DNA of 64,000 nt from Xenopus tropicalis. Its lineage: Eukaryota > Chordata > Amphibia > Anura > Pipidae. The translations under genes were made by a program, and so were the position numbers. The notes under the pieces are model-generated. The model did no database searches, had not been told where the DNA came from, and saw only the letters and a program-made list of their open reading frames with translations. This document shows positions 23,153 through 33,307 of the stretch, piece after piece. Location of the stretch: the NCBI RefSeq assembly GCF_000004195.4, contig NC_030679.2:29005712-29069711 (forward strand), written 5' to 3'. How positions within the stretch are numbered: position 1 is the first letter of the stretch; every line of letters starts with the position of its first letter.

Positions 23153-23481
23153 TTTAGGCTGATGGTCCATGGAGCAAATAAGTCCCCTGTGATAGATCTC
23201 TGCTACCGCGGGCAGCTAACTGCTCCAAAATGCCTCTCCACCGGCAACAATAGGAGTTACTGGTGGAAATACCTACAACTCGCATCGGCTCTCCAAAGTC
23301 ATGCAAAGTTGACTGCAAGAGGAAACTTTGTACAAATTCAGAAAGCCAAAGTGTTGCGTTGGCCTTTCCACCAGTGGCTCCTATTGTTGCCGTTGGAAAG
23401 GTGTTTTGGAGCAGTTAGTCACCCACGGCCAACTGACTAACTTGTGGGCAACTAACTTGATCCGTTGGCCATCAGCCTAAA
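23153..23481. mobile_element. MITE with TTTAGGCTGATGG ends
   Basis: TTTAGGCTGATGG at the left and CCATCAGCCTAAA at the right are perfect 13-bp inverted repeats, and internal CCACCGGCAACAATAGGAG pairs with CTCCTATTGTTGCCGTTGG, so most of the 329 bp can fold. The 92-codon frame 23162-23440 is just this palindrome. TSD not resolved. Confidence 0.8.
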
Positions 23482-24563
23482 CCCATATACAGTACTTGCA
23501 TTATGCATATATTCAGGTTCTGTAAAATACATGAACAGTCTCGAAGAAACACTATACAAACAAACAGGACAGAGTGCATGTATGTGGTTGGAAATTTGCC
23601 ATTCAGTTGAAAAGAAGCCTACAAAAAGTCTTTCTTGATAGAGCACTGATTTTAGTTGACACACCAGGATAATTAACACATCTGATTCAAAAACCTTTGA
23701 TAGCTGACCTTTGAGAAAGAGCATGCAAATGCTAAATTAATCAGTCCAACTGCCTTTTGTGTGCAGTCTAAGAGCATTATCTCTTCTTCAACCTCACTTA
23801 AGGTTTTATAATAATTTCTTATGGTGTAATATCCTTCTTTATTGTCTGTATCTATAGATGGAGAACAGTTTATTTTCCCTACTCACAGAGTACAGCGTAA
23901 GTAAGATAATTGTTTGCTTGTTTGCTCTAGAAATCTAAACAATTATAGCTTCAACCATGTTTATCTATCTTCTCAAATTAAAAAATAATGTAATGTACTA
24001 GTTACTCACGCCACAGACTTTTTTTTATCTGGGGACTTAAATTCTGTTTAAAGCCTTGACATTAACGTACAGATGACAAGGCTGTCTGGGTCCTTAAAAA
24101 ATAATTTTTAAATTTAATCTTCACATTTTACTTGTAGCAATGCACAGCGATCATTATAGCTTTTCAAAATTATTGGTCTGCAGGGGTTCACTTTAAAACA
24201 GTCACTGATTGGAGTAATCAGAACAGCACAGGCAGGATTAACCAAAATGGTTTATAAAAGAAAATTATAATAAAACTGAATGTAACGGAAATGTACATGA
24301 GCATTTTGCATTAACATATTAATATTTATAAGTCAGGGAAGACACATTTTGAAGTGCAGTGCCCATGAGAAATGGAAAACAGAAATTTAAAATCTGTTTC
24401 TATCTTTTAATATGTACTTTATATTTCTTTTTACAGATATATAGAGTGAATATACTGTAGGAGATGTAATCAACGTTTCAAATAAGGTCCCTAGAAAAAA
24501 AACACATAGCTACACCTAGAACACCTTTGTTGTTTTCACTTTGAGAGGTCAAAATTGAATATA
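23482..24563. other. no feature recognised
   Basis: AT-rich unique-looking sequence without repeat ends or coding motifs. Confidence 0.5.
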
Positions 24564-24891
24564 CAGGTATCGGACCCCTTATCCGGAAACCCATTATCCA
24601 GAAAGCTCCGAATTACGGAAAGCCTGTCTCCCATAGACTCCATTATAATCAAATAATTAGGATTTTTAAAATTGATTTCCTTTTTCTCTGTAATAATAAA
24701 ACAGGACCTTGTATTTGATCCCAGCTAAGATATAATTAATCCTTATTGGATGCAAAACAATCCTACTGGATTTAATTAATGTTTTATTGATTTTTTAGTA
24801 GACTTAAGGTATGAAGATCCAAATTACGGAAAGACCCCTTATCCGGAATACCCTTGGTCCCGAGCATTCTGGATAACGGGTCCTATACCTG
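24564..24891 (-). mobile_element. MITE-B, intact copy
   Basis: CAGGTATCGGACCCC at the left and GGGTCCTATACCTG at the right, with TA on both sides (24562-24563, 24892-24893). Same length (328 bp) and module order as the 5.9 kb copy, in reverse. Confidence 0.88.
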
Positions 24892-24955
24892 TACTTTGTT
24901 TACATGGTTTTAGATATCTCCACAGTAGTACAAGGAATCCATATCAATAGAGTAA

Positions 24956-25262
24956 CTAGGGATGAGCACATTTTCTTGCCTAATCTGATACAAATTTGAG
25001 GGGAAATTCACGGTTTCCAATTTGGCAAAAAGTCTACACTAGAATTTTACCAAACGTTTATTGACTCCAATGCATTTGGCGCAAGAAAAAAGAAAACATA
25101 AATTCTAATGCATTTGGCACAAAAATAAAATGTGACAAAAATGCCTATTAAAATGCATTTGGCACAAGTCCACTGACACCAATTCATTTGATGTGAGGAA
25201 AAAAGTCCATCAAGCCCATCAGTCCATTTGGAGTGAGAAAAAAAAACGATTAAAAAATGCCT
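24956..25262 (+). mobile_element. hAT-A-related element, diverged
   Basis: Starts TAGGGATGAGCACATTTTCT, a variant of the hAT-A terminus, then carries repeated AATGCATTTGGCGCAAG-like words spaced about 60-70 bp apart (near 25070, 25110, 25155). The matching right end is not visible. Related modules (TTTAATGCATTTTGCATT) occur in the 58.4-58.6 kb cluster. Confidence 0.55.
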
Positions 25263-26918
25263 ATCCACTTATGCTTCCATCACATTACCTTAAAAATATG
25301 TGTAGTGGGGTAGTTTGGGGCTTCCGGAACTTACCACCCTCCTGCAGCAGTCCTCTGTAGCGGAGCAGGCATTGAGTCCCTGTCTTCTTATGGGAGTCAA
25401 TATGTTTGTTGTCTTGCAACCACCTGAACAACATTCATAAGGCTGCAGGAAGTTGCAAAGAAGTCTGTAAATGACCAGAAGGAAGCTGGAGCTATAAAGC
25501 TGGAAAGAGTGTTGATAGTTCTCCATATACAATATGTGTAGTTCCAAGTAAATTTTCAAAGGTAGAAGTCTATGTTGAAGTCAGGTTTTATTCTTGTCAC
25601 CTTGTAATGTATGGGCACAAGTTGTTTGTGGATCATTTGAGGACCTTCTAAATGAAAGGAAGAGTTTTGTGTGCCATGCTCACTTTTTGTTCACACTCCC
25701 TACTGCTATACACCCACTCAACATCACAGCCACATATTTTAATCCTAATATATTTCCTTATAAAATGGTATACATATTTCTTCCTTTAGCACCAGAAAAG
25801 CTGGCATGGAAAGTATGAAGGCTATGGGAAGAAGGAAGGGAATGAAATGACAGATCAATTCTTCCTCCTGTCCTAGAAAAGCAACAAGTGGCTGTGGGTG
25901 GCCAGGAATATCTTTCAGAAGCGGGGATGCTTGCCAGAGTCAATTTCCGATGAGGACAGGGTACCTGAAATGGGTAGCGATGTTAACCTTACATCTAAGA
26001 CTTTCACAAAAAGTGCAATATCTATTTGTACTCAGTTTAACTTTACAAATTAGATAACCTTGTACTATTTGTTGCTTTTTTTTTGGACACAATAATCCTA
26101 TTAGTTAATGTAATAAATTATATTAATTTGTATGCTCCTGTTCCACATTGTCAAGTCAAAAGTCATGTGTAGTACTTAGGAAGTCTAATAATAGAATATG
26201 ACCATTCAGAACTATGGTTCTCACCTTACGCTGTCAAGGTTAATGGCATCTGACAAATCAAGTTGTCTGTGTGGTTGTGGATAGACATCAATGATTAGGA
26301 TTGTAGTACTCACACCTTAATAGCAGTCTTGGGAAGTGTGCTTATGCATTATTCACTACCAGAGAGCATGATTGGCAAAATGAAAGTGTCTTCAGCAGAA
26401 TTATTTTATTTACACTTCCTCTGTTTGGTGTTAGTCTCTATAAAGTTAAAAAAGGGCTTTTTACAAATTTAAAAGCAATTTTATATTCTCGAGAATACAC
26501 ATCTGCTTATATCATTATTCCAGGCTTTCAACCATGGTGTTTGAAAAGTTTAATCCTTCAGGGGAAAATATGTACTCAGACTTCAGTAGTAACAGTTAAA
26601 TAATATGGATAGTGACCAGTAAAACAGCCCCTTTTCACTAAATATAATTGTGAAATTGGCAACTTGTGAAATTGGCAAAACTGTAGAAAAAAAATGGCAA
26701 ATTTTTGCAAAATTGTATTGGAGCCAATTATTGTTTTTATTTGCACAAAATGCAAAAAATGCTATTTTTCTCAACTGGCATTTACAGTATTCTTGCCTTT
26801 TTTCCCACATCCAATGCATGGACATCGATGGGCATTTTGTACTTGTGCCACATGGTCAGGTAAGGACCCAAATCCCCATGTTCCCTCTAGTCTGTGCTAG
26901 GGCTAAAAATATATACAG
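25263..26918. other. mostly unique stretch
   Basis: No coding or RNA gene motif. At 26640-26780 there are short GTGAAATTGGCAA and ATTTTTGCAAAATTG iterations that may descend from hAT-A, but no termini survive. Confidence 0.45.
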
Positions 26919-26998
26919 TTAGGGGCACATTTACTAAGATCTGATTTTTTTCTATATAATAGTATACATTCAGAGTTATAATAATTCAATAATTTCTG

Positions 26999-27200
26999 AA
27001 GTGATGAGCGAATTTTTTTGCCAGGCATGGATTCGCAGCGAATTTCTGCATTTCGCCATTGGTGAATTGTTTTGCGCAACTTTCGTGAAAATTTGCCATG
27101 GGGAAAAATCCATTGCACAGAAGTTTTTTTCTTTTGTTGCGCACCGGATTGGGCGCAGTCGTGACAAAAAAAGGATCACAATATTTTTGTGCTGAAAAGT
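26999..27200 (+). mobile_element. hAT-A, left part only
   Basis: Reads GTGATGAGCGAATTTTTTTG, GCCAGGCATGGATTCGCAGC and GAATTTCTGCATTTCGCC in family order, then fades near 27180-27200 with no TCATCACTA terminus. The right end is deleted. Confidence 0.7.
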
Positions 27201-27229
27201 TTGTTATGCTTCCTTTCTGGCCTTGATGC

Positions 27230-27925
27230 TGTAAGGGTACCTGGTGGTCTAGTGGGGCGGCGGGGACGCCCGCCGCCTCCTCCGTTGCGGGGACGCCCGC
27301 CGGTTCTCCCTAGGCGCGGGCGCGCGCGACGTGCGGCCCTTTAAGGCTTCTGCCTTGTGCGCATGCGCGCTTGCGTCCGGCGCCTCTACGCATGCGCACG
27401 CGCGTCTACGCTCGGCGCGCGCATATGACGTCACGATGGCGCCAAATTCAAATATTTAAGGTGCTTCTAGCTTGAAATCATTGCCCAACGTAGGTTCTGC
27501 TTCCTGTAAGTTCCTGGGTGTGTTTCTCTGGTGTTCCTGCTGTGTTTTGACCTTAGCCTGTACCCGACCTTCTCTTGTTTGCTGCCTGTATTGACCTTGC
27601 CTGTTCCTGATTATTCTTGCCTGCTGCCTGGACCGACCATTGCCTGACCGACTATTCTACTGGATCCTGACTTTGTACTGCATTGCCCGATTGTTGCTGA
27701 CCCCGGCCCGTCCTGACTACGCTTGTGTTCCCCCACCTTCCTGTCATACAATTGGTTCCCGTGCCTGCTCAGAACTCTCTCCTCGGGTCTCTCACAACAA
27801 GTCCTGGCGGCATCCGAGTAGCGAAGGGCTCCTCCCGACGTGAAAGGCGGCGGTTATAGGCAGAAGCGTGAGCCGAGACCGGGTCCTTGGAGTCTGTTCT
27901 GGGTTCTGGGATACTAATCGTGACA
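27230..27925 (+). mobile_element. solo LTR of an LTR retrotransposon, 5-bp TSD
   Basis: A 696-bp unit begins TGTAAGGG and ends CGTGACA, satisfying the TG...CA rule, with GATGC duplicated exactly at 27225-27229 and 27926-27930. It is far more GC- and CpG-rich than its surroundings. A CRE palindrome, TGACGTCA (27426-27433), lies about 20 bp before a TATA-like AATATTTAAG (27451-27460), a plausible promoter. The downstream pyrimidine-rich CCTG/GACC-repeated stretch is typical of Ty3/gypsy-type LTRs in fish and frogs, which is my tentative class. No internal region is present, so this is a recombination remnant. Confidence 0.9.
27426..27460 (+). promoter_or_regulatory. LTR promoter: CRE palindrome plus TATA-like box
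   Basis: TGACGTCA at 27426-27433 and AATATTTAAG at 27451-27460 lie in the orientation and spacing expected of a polymerase II promoter inside the LTR, making the U3/R boundary probably about 25-30 bp further right. Activity is inference. Confidence 0.5.
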
Positions 27926-28199
27926 GATGCCTTCCATGTCTAGCTTTAGAAGCCTTCCATAGGACTCAATGGTACTCAACAGCTCAAACCTGGTGAAAAG
28001 ATAGTGCTGAGGAAAATGTTATCAAAGCATTAAAGAATTCCGAAATGTTTATATGATTTTATATGATTTTTTCATGGAAATTTAACTTAAACCACGAAAA
28101 ACTTGTGGAATGTTAACAAACTTTTCGCATACATTCAAAAATGTTCCATAAGTTAGAAAAAATACAAAATTATCTCTAAATTGTTTAGTAAATGGGGGA

Positions 28200-29329
28200 C
28201 AGAGAAGGTATTTCAGGTCCAACAAATATTTATTGATGGTGGGTCCAATAGTTACACCCTAGATGATTAAAATATATAAAAACAGAATAACTGACTCTCA
28301 TATCCGGTAGATTATTTCTATAGCTTGCCAAAGCTAAGAGCACACAGATGTCTTCATTTCTTGATTATACCCTACTTACATTTACTGTATGAACTGTAGA
28401 ACATGTCCAAACCACTGGAGAGATGATATAACACCTCCAATAATGAAAGGCTTAATAGTTGTGGTAATAGTATTGGAAAAGCTTTTTTAAATACCCACCA
28501 ATGTGCAGTATTCAGTCTGCTCTAGTGACTTATTCTTTATTGGTTTTGTGCACTTCTACTCTGGATCCAACCTCTAATAAAGCTGAATGTACAACTGCTA
28601 AATATATTATTGACTAACTGTATATTAAACTTCATCTTCATCAAAGCTATACTGAAAGCTAGTTATTTAATTGATCACCAACACTGAACTCAAGGTGTGA
28701 GAAATCCATTTATATATAAATATGATTATATTTTGCAAATAGTGGTGCTCTTATTGATGTTTCTTTTTGCTAATTTTGTCCTTTTTTAAAATGTTTGCCA
28801 CAAAGTTAACACAGTATTTGGTACAGTATCAGGGAAAAAAAACAAGTAAACTAGTGTGTTGCAAGCACATTATCACCCAATGACTCATAATGACATATTA
28901 AATAAATACTAATCAGCTCAAATGATCATTTGTTTTCATTGAGAAAGTTGCTTTGAGAATATTTTTTCCCATTCATTAATTTTTTTACACTTTTTTCAAT
29001 AATAATTTTAAAAAGTAATACCCTGTGGTTCTGGTACGCCAGTAATTGTAATGTTTTTCTCCGATATTATTTTATTATATTATACATATACATTTATACA
29101 TTTATACAAGTTGAATGCATGAATTTAGAATTTCATATAAAGGTGCTTTGACACATTTACTTTCTATTTGTATTATTGTTGGCAGTTGATATTTATATTG
29201 TAAAAAGCCTTACATGTGAGTAGCTTTCTTCTCTAGCCTTGGGAACAATCTAGTGTTTTGATCTTCAACTTTAAGTATTCTAGGGCTCTGGTTTGCTATA
29301 GAGTTGTCAAGCTCTGTGCACTTCAAAGC
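28200..29329. other. no feature recognised
   Basis: AT-rich sequence with T- and A-runs near 28980 and 28840. No repeat termini or coding motifs. Confidence 0.5.
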
Positions 29330-29565
29330 AAAGGTGGTCCTACATGGGCTGAGCCATACAGGTGCCTGAGGACTAAACATGCAGATACACTTGATTGGCC
29401 GCTTTTGTTTTGTTCTGAACAATCAGAACAGCAGAAGAACTGCCGCTCCTGTTCACTTGCTTTCAGCTGAATGGACCCTGATTAGCCATACATGGCAAAA
29501 TGGTCAAGCAATGTGGTTGAAATTGGCCAACTGTCCTACCAAATCAGGGCATGTATAGCAGCTTA
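29330..29565. mobile_element. MITE, relative of the 10.0 kb element
   Basis: The left end AAAGGTGGTCCTACATGGGC and the reverse complement of the right end (TTAAGCTGCTATACATGCCC) are diverged versions of the TAAAGGTGGCCATACA termini at 10021-10300. An internal ATTGGCC word recurs. Both frames over this region are shadows. Confidence 0.6.
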
Positions 29566-30144
29566 AAATTGCTATGAAAGGCATGGCAAATCAGTTTAAT
29601 TCATTATGTGAAGTAAAGAAAGTCAATACTTAATGCAATATATCCTACCTGTTTTAGTTATAAGGTTGGGGTAAAAAAGGTTGTAAATTCTTGTTTTTTT
29701 ACCCATAATACCTAAAATTTGTGTTGTTTAAATACATACAATCAGTGTAATTTATTTTCTATTGATTAGTTCAGCGGCACAGAAGGTGTTTTATGTGTTG
29801 CTGTAATAAGGGGGTATTTCATCTCTTACTATATGTCATAGTAATATATGGAACAAAATGCTGCCTAAGGCAGGCATGGTGGTATTATTAATCATAATTG
29901 TTTGTTAGTTCAGACTATAATTGCCATATTCTAGAGAATGCCAGAGCTCCGTTTGACAGGGTGACAAAATGGAGTCCAAGAAGGTTGGGAGTAATTGTGA
30001 GCTCCTGTTACTGGTAACATGTTTAGACAGGCCTTTGAACCAACACACAGACTTATTTATTATTGTAGCAGCTCTCACAGGAATGGCAACAGCACAGGCT
30101 TATAACACTGGTGGTCCTACCCTTTGTACATATACCCTGTATAT
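29566..30144. other. no feature recognised
   Basis: Unique-looking. The 65-codon frame at 29969-30166 ends in the TA microsatellite and resembles nothing known. Confidence 0.45.
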
Positions 30145-30169
30145 ATATATATATAGCAGTGGGTAGTGA

Positions 30170-30285
30170 CGGTACTTGCAGGAATTTCACACAAAAACGA
30201 TATATGGAAAAAAATGAGGATCTTTATTCAGTCCAATGTTTCAGTTCCTGATTGGAACTTTCGTCAGGGACACTTCTCCACAATC
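30170..30285 (-). mobile_element. Penelope-like retroelement fragment (hammerhead region)
   Basis: A (TA)n run at 30138-30155 and a T-rich GATCTTTATTCAGTCC segment border a hammerhead motif at 30231-30271 (listed separately). Such motifs in amphibian genomes are known from Penelope-like elements, where they lie in the terminal repeats. No reverse transcriptase is visible nearby, so this is a remnant. Boundaries are approximate. Confidence 0.55.
30231..30271 (-). ncRNA. hammerhead ribozyme motif with intact core
   Basis: On the minus strand, 5' to 3': GUCC (30271-30268), CUGACGA (30267-30261), AGUUCC, a 5-nt loop AAUCA, GGAACU (30248-30243), GAAA (30242-30239), CAUU (30238-30235), GGAC (30234-30231). 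GUCC/GGAC forms stem I, AGUUCC/GGAACU a perfect 6-bp stem II, and both invariant boxes (CUGANGA and GAAA) are complete. Stem III would be the minimal A-C/G-U type of Penelope-like elements, but one of its pairs is broken here (CAU in place of CGU). H17 would be U, allowed. Cleavage may be weak or need a dimer. Confidence 0.75.
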
Positions 30286-31657
30286 AACTCACACAAATGT
30301 TCATTCTCTTTCACAGTTTCCAGTGCCAGCTGTAGTGTGTAATACATGCACCATTAGCCATTAAGAAGGCCTCCCAGTCCTAAATTCTCTCCCTGCTATT
30401 CATGTATAGCACTGCAGCGCACAAACGTCTCACAATGCCTCACTGCAGTACATGTTGGTTCACTAACCTACACCTGAACACTTTGTCCTTAACTGCCACA
30501 CTATTAGCCTTGCCCTAAACATTATCTCCTTAGGACCACAGTCTGGCCTTGCTAACTATCCTAGCTGCCTCTCACCTTTAAGGTGGCTCTTCTGTCTCCA
30601 AGCAAATCCTAACAATGTGGTGTCTCCTCACCTGGACTGGCTTCTAAAGTCTGTTCTGCCTTCAGGTGTTATCAGACCAAGTAGAAAGTTCCTGGCTCCT
30701 ACACTTTCATATACAGTATATACTTCCTGAAGCAGAGACATTCCCACTGTAAAAGATCGCCAACCTTAAGGGTTGGTGCAACTTGCTGACGAAACTAAAT
30801 ATAGCCTAAACTTCTATAACATTGAAATGAATTTATATTTTACCTCCTAACAGGTGCCCTAGCTGCAACATCCCTATGTTGTCCTGTTCATATGATCCAC
30901 CACATGATTCACCACTCCTCGGACTGGTGCAAAATTAAAAATAAATAGACACTGAAGTGGTGGTCAGAACAACCCTGTGTGCATTAGTGTCTGCATATAA
31001 ACTCTTTATATTCTCTTGTTCTCCTGTTCTCAGGAGAAGCACTTCTCTCAGCATTTTTAAAACAATACCCAAGTGGTTATACACAAATAGTTCTATTTTT
31101 CATTATTTAATTATAATTGAAAGTAAAATAGACTTGACTTTATAATTTTATGTTCAACATGACCAAATAATGCTTTTGTTGAAAATGTGTTCTTCAATCA
31201 TGGGGTGGTAGTAAATATACAACCAAACCATTAAGATTATTTTCAAATAAAATGGCAAATATTGATTTTTTCTGTACAGAATTAAGGAGAAAATAGTTTC
31301 AAAATAAGTCAGATTCATTAGTCCATATATTCCTTAGACATTTGTCTCCCCTTTAACTTTATCAGGTTGGTACAATCCAGTGATTCTTTGTCAACCTAAA
31401 TTAGGGAAATCAAAACATGCACCATAATTCCAGCAACAAATGCAACTGTATATTCCAGAAAGCTTGAATAATGTTCTCCTTGACCCATGGATATTTAATG
31501 AATAAACTGGCAACCTTTCATTTTCCATAATCCAAAAATCGTGCGCTTTTTCACAAAAAATTGTATTTTTGCGTCAAAAAAATATGAATCATGGGAAGAA
31601 ACCATTAGCAAATAGGTCCTATCAAATATGCACACAGAAGGGGAAGCAAATAGAATA
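30286..31657. other. no feature recognised
   Basis: 30300-30900 is relatively C-rich with many CCT words and may be the rest of an old retroelement, but I recognise no domain. The remainder is AT-rich unique sequence. Confidence 0.4.
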
Positions 31658-31988
31658 CAGGTATAGGATCTGTTATCCAGAATGCTTGGGATCAAGGGTA
31701 TTCTGGATAAGGGGTCTTTCCGTAATTTGGAACTTCATAATTTAAGTCGACTAAAAAAAAATCTATAAAACATTAATTAAACCCAACAGAATTGTTTTGC
31801 ATCCAATAATGATTATTTATATCTTAGTTGGGATCAATTACAAGGTACTGATATATTACTACGGAGAAAAGGGACATCAATTTTAAAATTCTGAATTATT
31901 TAATTAAAGTGGAGTCTATGGGAGACGGGCTTTCCGTAATTCAGAGCTTTCTGGATAACGGGTTTCCAGATAAGGGATCCCATGTCTG
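31658..31988 (+). mobile_element. MITE-B copy
   Basis: CAGGTATAGGATCTG to a slightly decayed CCCATGTCTG end, TA on both sides (31656-31657, 31989-31990). Full module order retained, 331 bp. Confidence 0.85.
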
Positions 31989-32071
31989 TACTTGTTTTAA
32001 TGTCCATAGTAGACTAAATGCAATTTTGAGCACAATCACCATGTTTTTACTCATAATGCAGTGTTTCCCCA

Positions 32072-32280
32072 ATCATTAAATTGTGGTTACCAGGTACACC
32101 TGACATAACTTCACTCTGTTTGTCTGGAGGCTTAAAACACAACCTCAAATCAGGTGTAAGAACAGCACCGGCATTTAAAAAGGCTTTATTCAAGGATCCA
32201 GACCTGACGCGTTTCGTGTGTTGCCACATGTAATTATAGGTATCATTAAATTGTGGTTACCAGGTACACCTAACATAACT
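32072..32280 (-). mobile_element. hammerhead-related insertion between 39-bp direct repeats
   Basis: A 39-bp sequence starting ATCATTAAATTGTGG occurs at 32072-32110 and again at 32242-32280 with one mismatch. The 131 bp between include, on the minus strand, stem II TGTG-GCAA-CACA, GAAA (32212-32215) and CGCGTC, the layout of Penelope-type hammerheads, but the CUGANGA box is unrecognisable. The direct repeats are best read as a long target-site duplication around a truncated Penelope-like insert. Confidence 0.6.
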
Positions 32281-32315
32281 GCCCAAAACTTCAAAATGCC
32301 GGATGTTAAAAAAAA

Positions 32316-32478
32316 AGCATTGTGAGCATCATTTTTTTTACGCGTGTGCCGATTTTTTGTCGTGCTGCAAATTTTTACTCCGTGAATTTTGTCAACCGCT
32401 TCGTGAAATAATCCGCCAATGGCGCAACATGGAAATTCACTGCAAATCCATGCCTGTTTAATTATTTGCCCATCATTA
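32316..32478 (-). mobile_element. hAT-A, right-end fragment
   Basis: Carries GAAATAATCCGCCAATGGCG, ACTGCAAATCCATGCCTG and a terminal CCCATCATTA, the reverse-oriented hAT-A right half. The left half is absent. Confidence 0.7.
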
Positions 32479-32759
32479 ACTATGGTCAGTTTAGTGGCCC
32501 CGCAACTGCGCTTGCAGTTAATAATGCCCCCTTTTTTTTGGAGTAAAGATGGTCCTATATCTAAGACTGGCCATAGATAACATAGATACAAAATTAGCAA
32601 ATATTAAATCTGTTCCCTAATCATTGTAATTACAGAAAGTTGTTTGAACACATATACCAATAATCTTGTTTGGGACAGAAAAGCTTACCTTGAGATTACA
32701 CAACAAACAAATTCCACTTTGACAATATACATACATTGCATTTCTTGGCTAAACACTAT

Positions 32760-33307
32760 GGGGCACATTTACTAACCCACGAATCCGAATCCGAATTGGA
32801 AAAATTCTGATTGGAAAACGAACATTTTGCGACTTTTTCGTATTTTTTGCGATTTTTCGGCGCCTTTATGACTTTTCGGAAATTGTCGCGACTTTTTCGT
32901 TACCAATACGATTTGCGCGAAAAAACGAGAGTTTTTCGTAGCCATTACGATGCGCTCTTTTTCGTATTGAGCGCTCGTAAGCGGCGGGCGAAACTTTCAG
33001 ACTTAGCATGATTTTGGAAGCCTCCCATAGGACTCAATGGCACCCTGCAGCTCCAACCTGGCCCAAGAAAAGTCACCCATACTGAAGCTTGAATGAATCC
33101 GAATCTTTCGTACTCGGCGCGAAGGCTACGAAAAAGTCGCGACTTTTCACGCAAGTAGTAACGCTACGAAAAAATCGCCAGATTTTGCGCAACATTCGGA
33201 ATGGCAACGAAAAAGTTGAATTTTCCGAAAAATCGCGAAATACCGATCATTTCGAAAAAACGCAATCGGACGCATTCGGCCCGTTCGTGAGTAAGTAAAT
33301 GTGCCCC
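32760..33307. mobile_element. PIF/Harbinger-like MITE, complete
   Basis: GGGGCACATTTACTAACCC at the left is mirrored by GTAAGTAAATGTGCCCC at the right, and TAT flanks both sides (32757-32759, 33308-33310), a 3-bp duplication. Both arms consist of TTTTTCGTA/GCGACTTTTTCG words that are complementary to each other, so the element is a long foldback of 548 bp. Frames 32811-33011 and 33089-33298 are artefacts of these words. Confidence 0.85.

Larger units (their letters stand above)
26922..28199 (+). mobile_element. Harbinger-like host carrying two later insertions
   Basis: The left end GGGGCACATTTACTAAG follows TTA at 26919. A degraded opposite end, TTTAGTAAATGGGGG, lies at 28184-28198. Between them the segment AGAAGCCTTCCATAGGACTC (27951-27970) matches GGAAGCCTCCCATAGGACTC inside the Harbinger element at 32760-33307, tying both sides to one host. 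A hAT-A piece (26999-27200) and a solo LTR (27230-27925) interrupt it. Confidence 0.65.

Noticed and set aside
23162..23440. 92-codon plus-strand frame
   Set aside because: Coincides with a palindromic MITE whose two arms are complementary; coding is not supported.
27249..27434. CpG-rich patch as a host CpG-island promoter
   Set aside because: It lies wholly inside the TSD-flanked solo LTR, so it is retroelement-derived rather than a host gene promoter.
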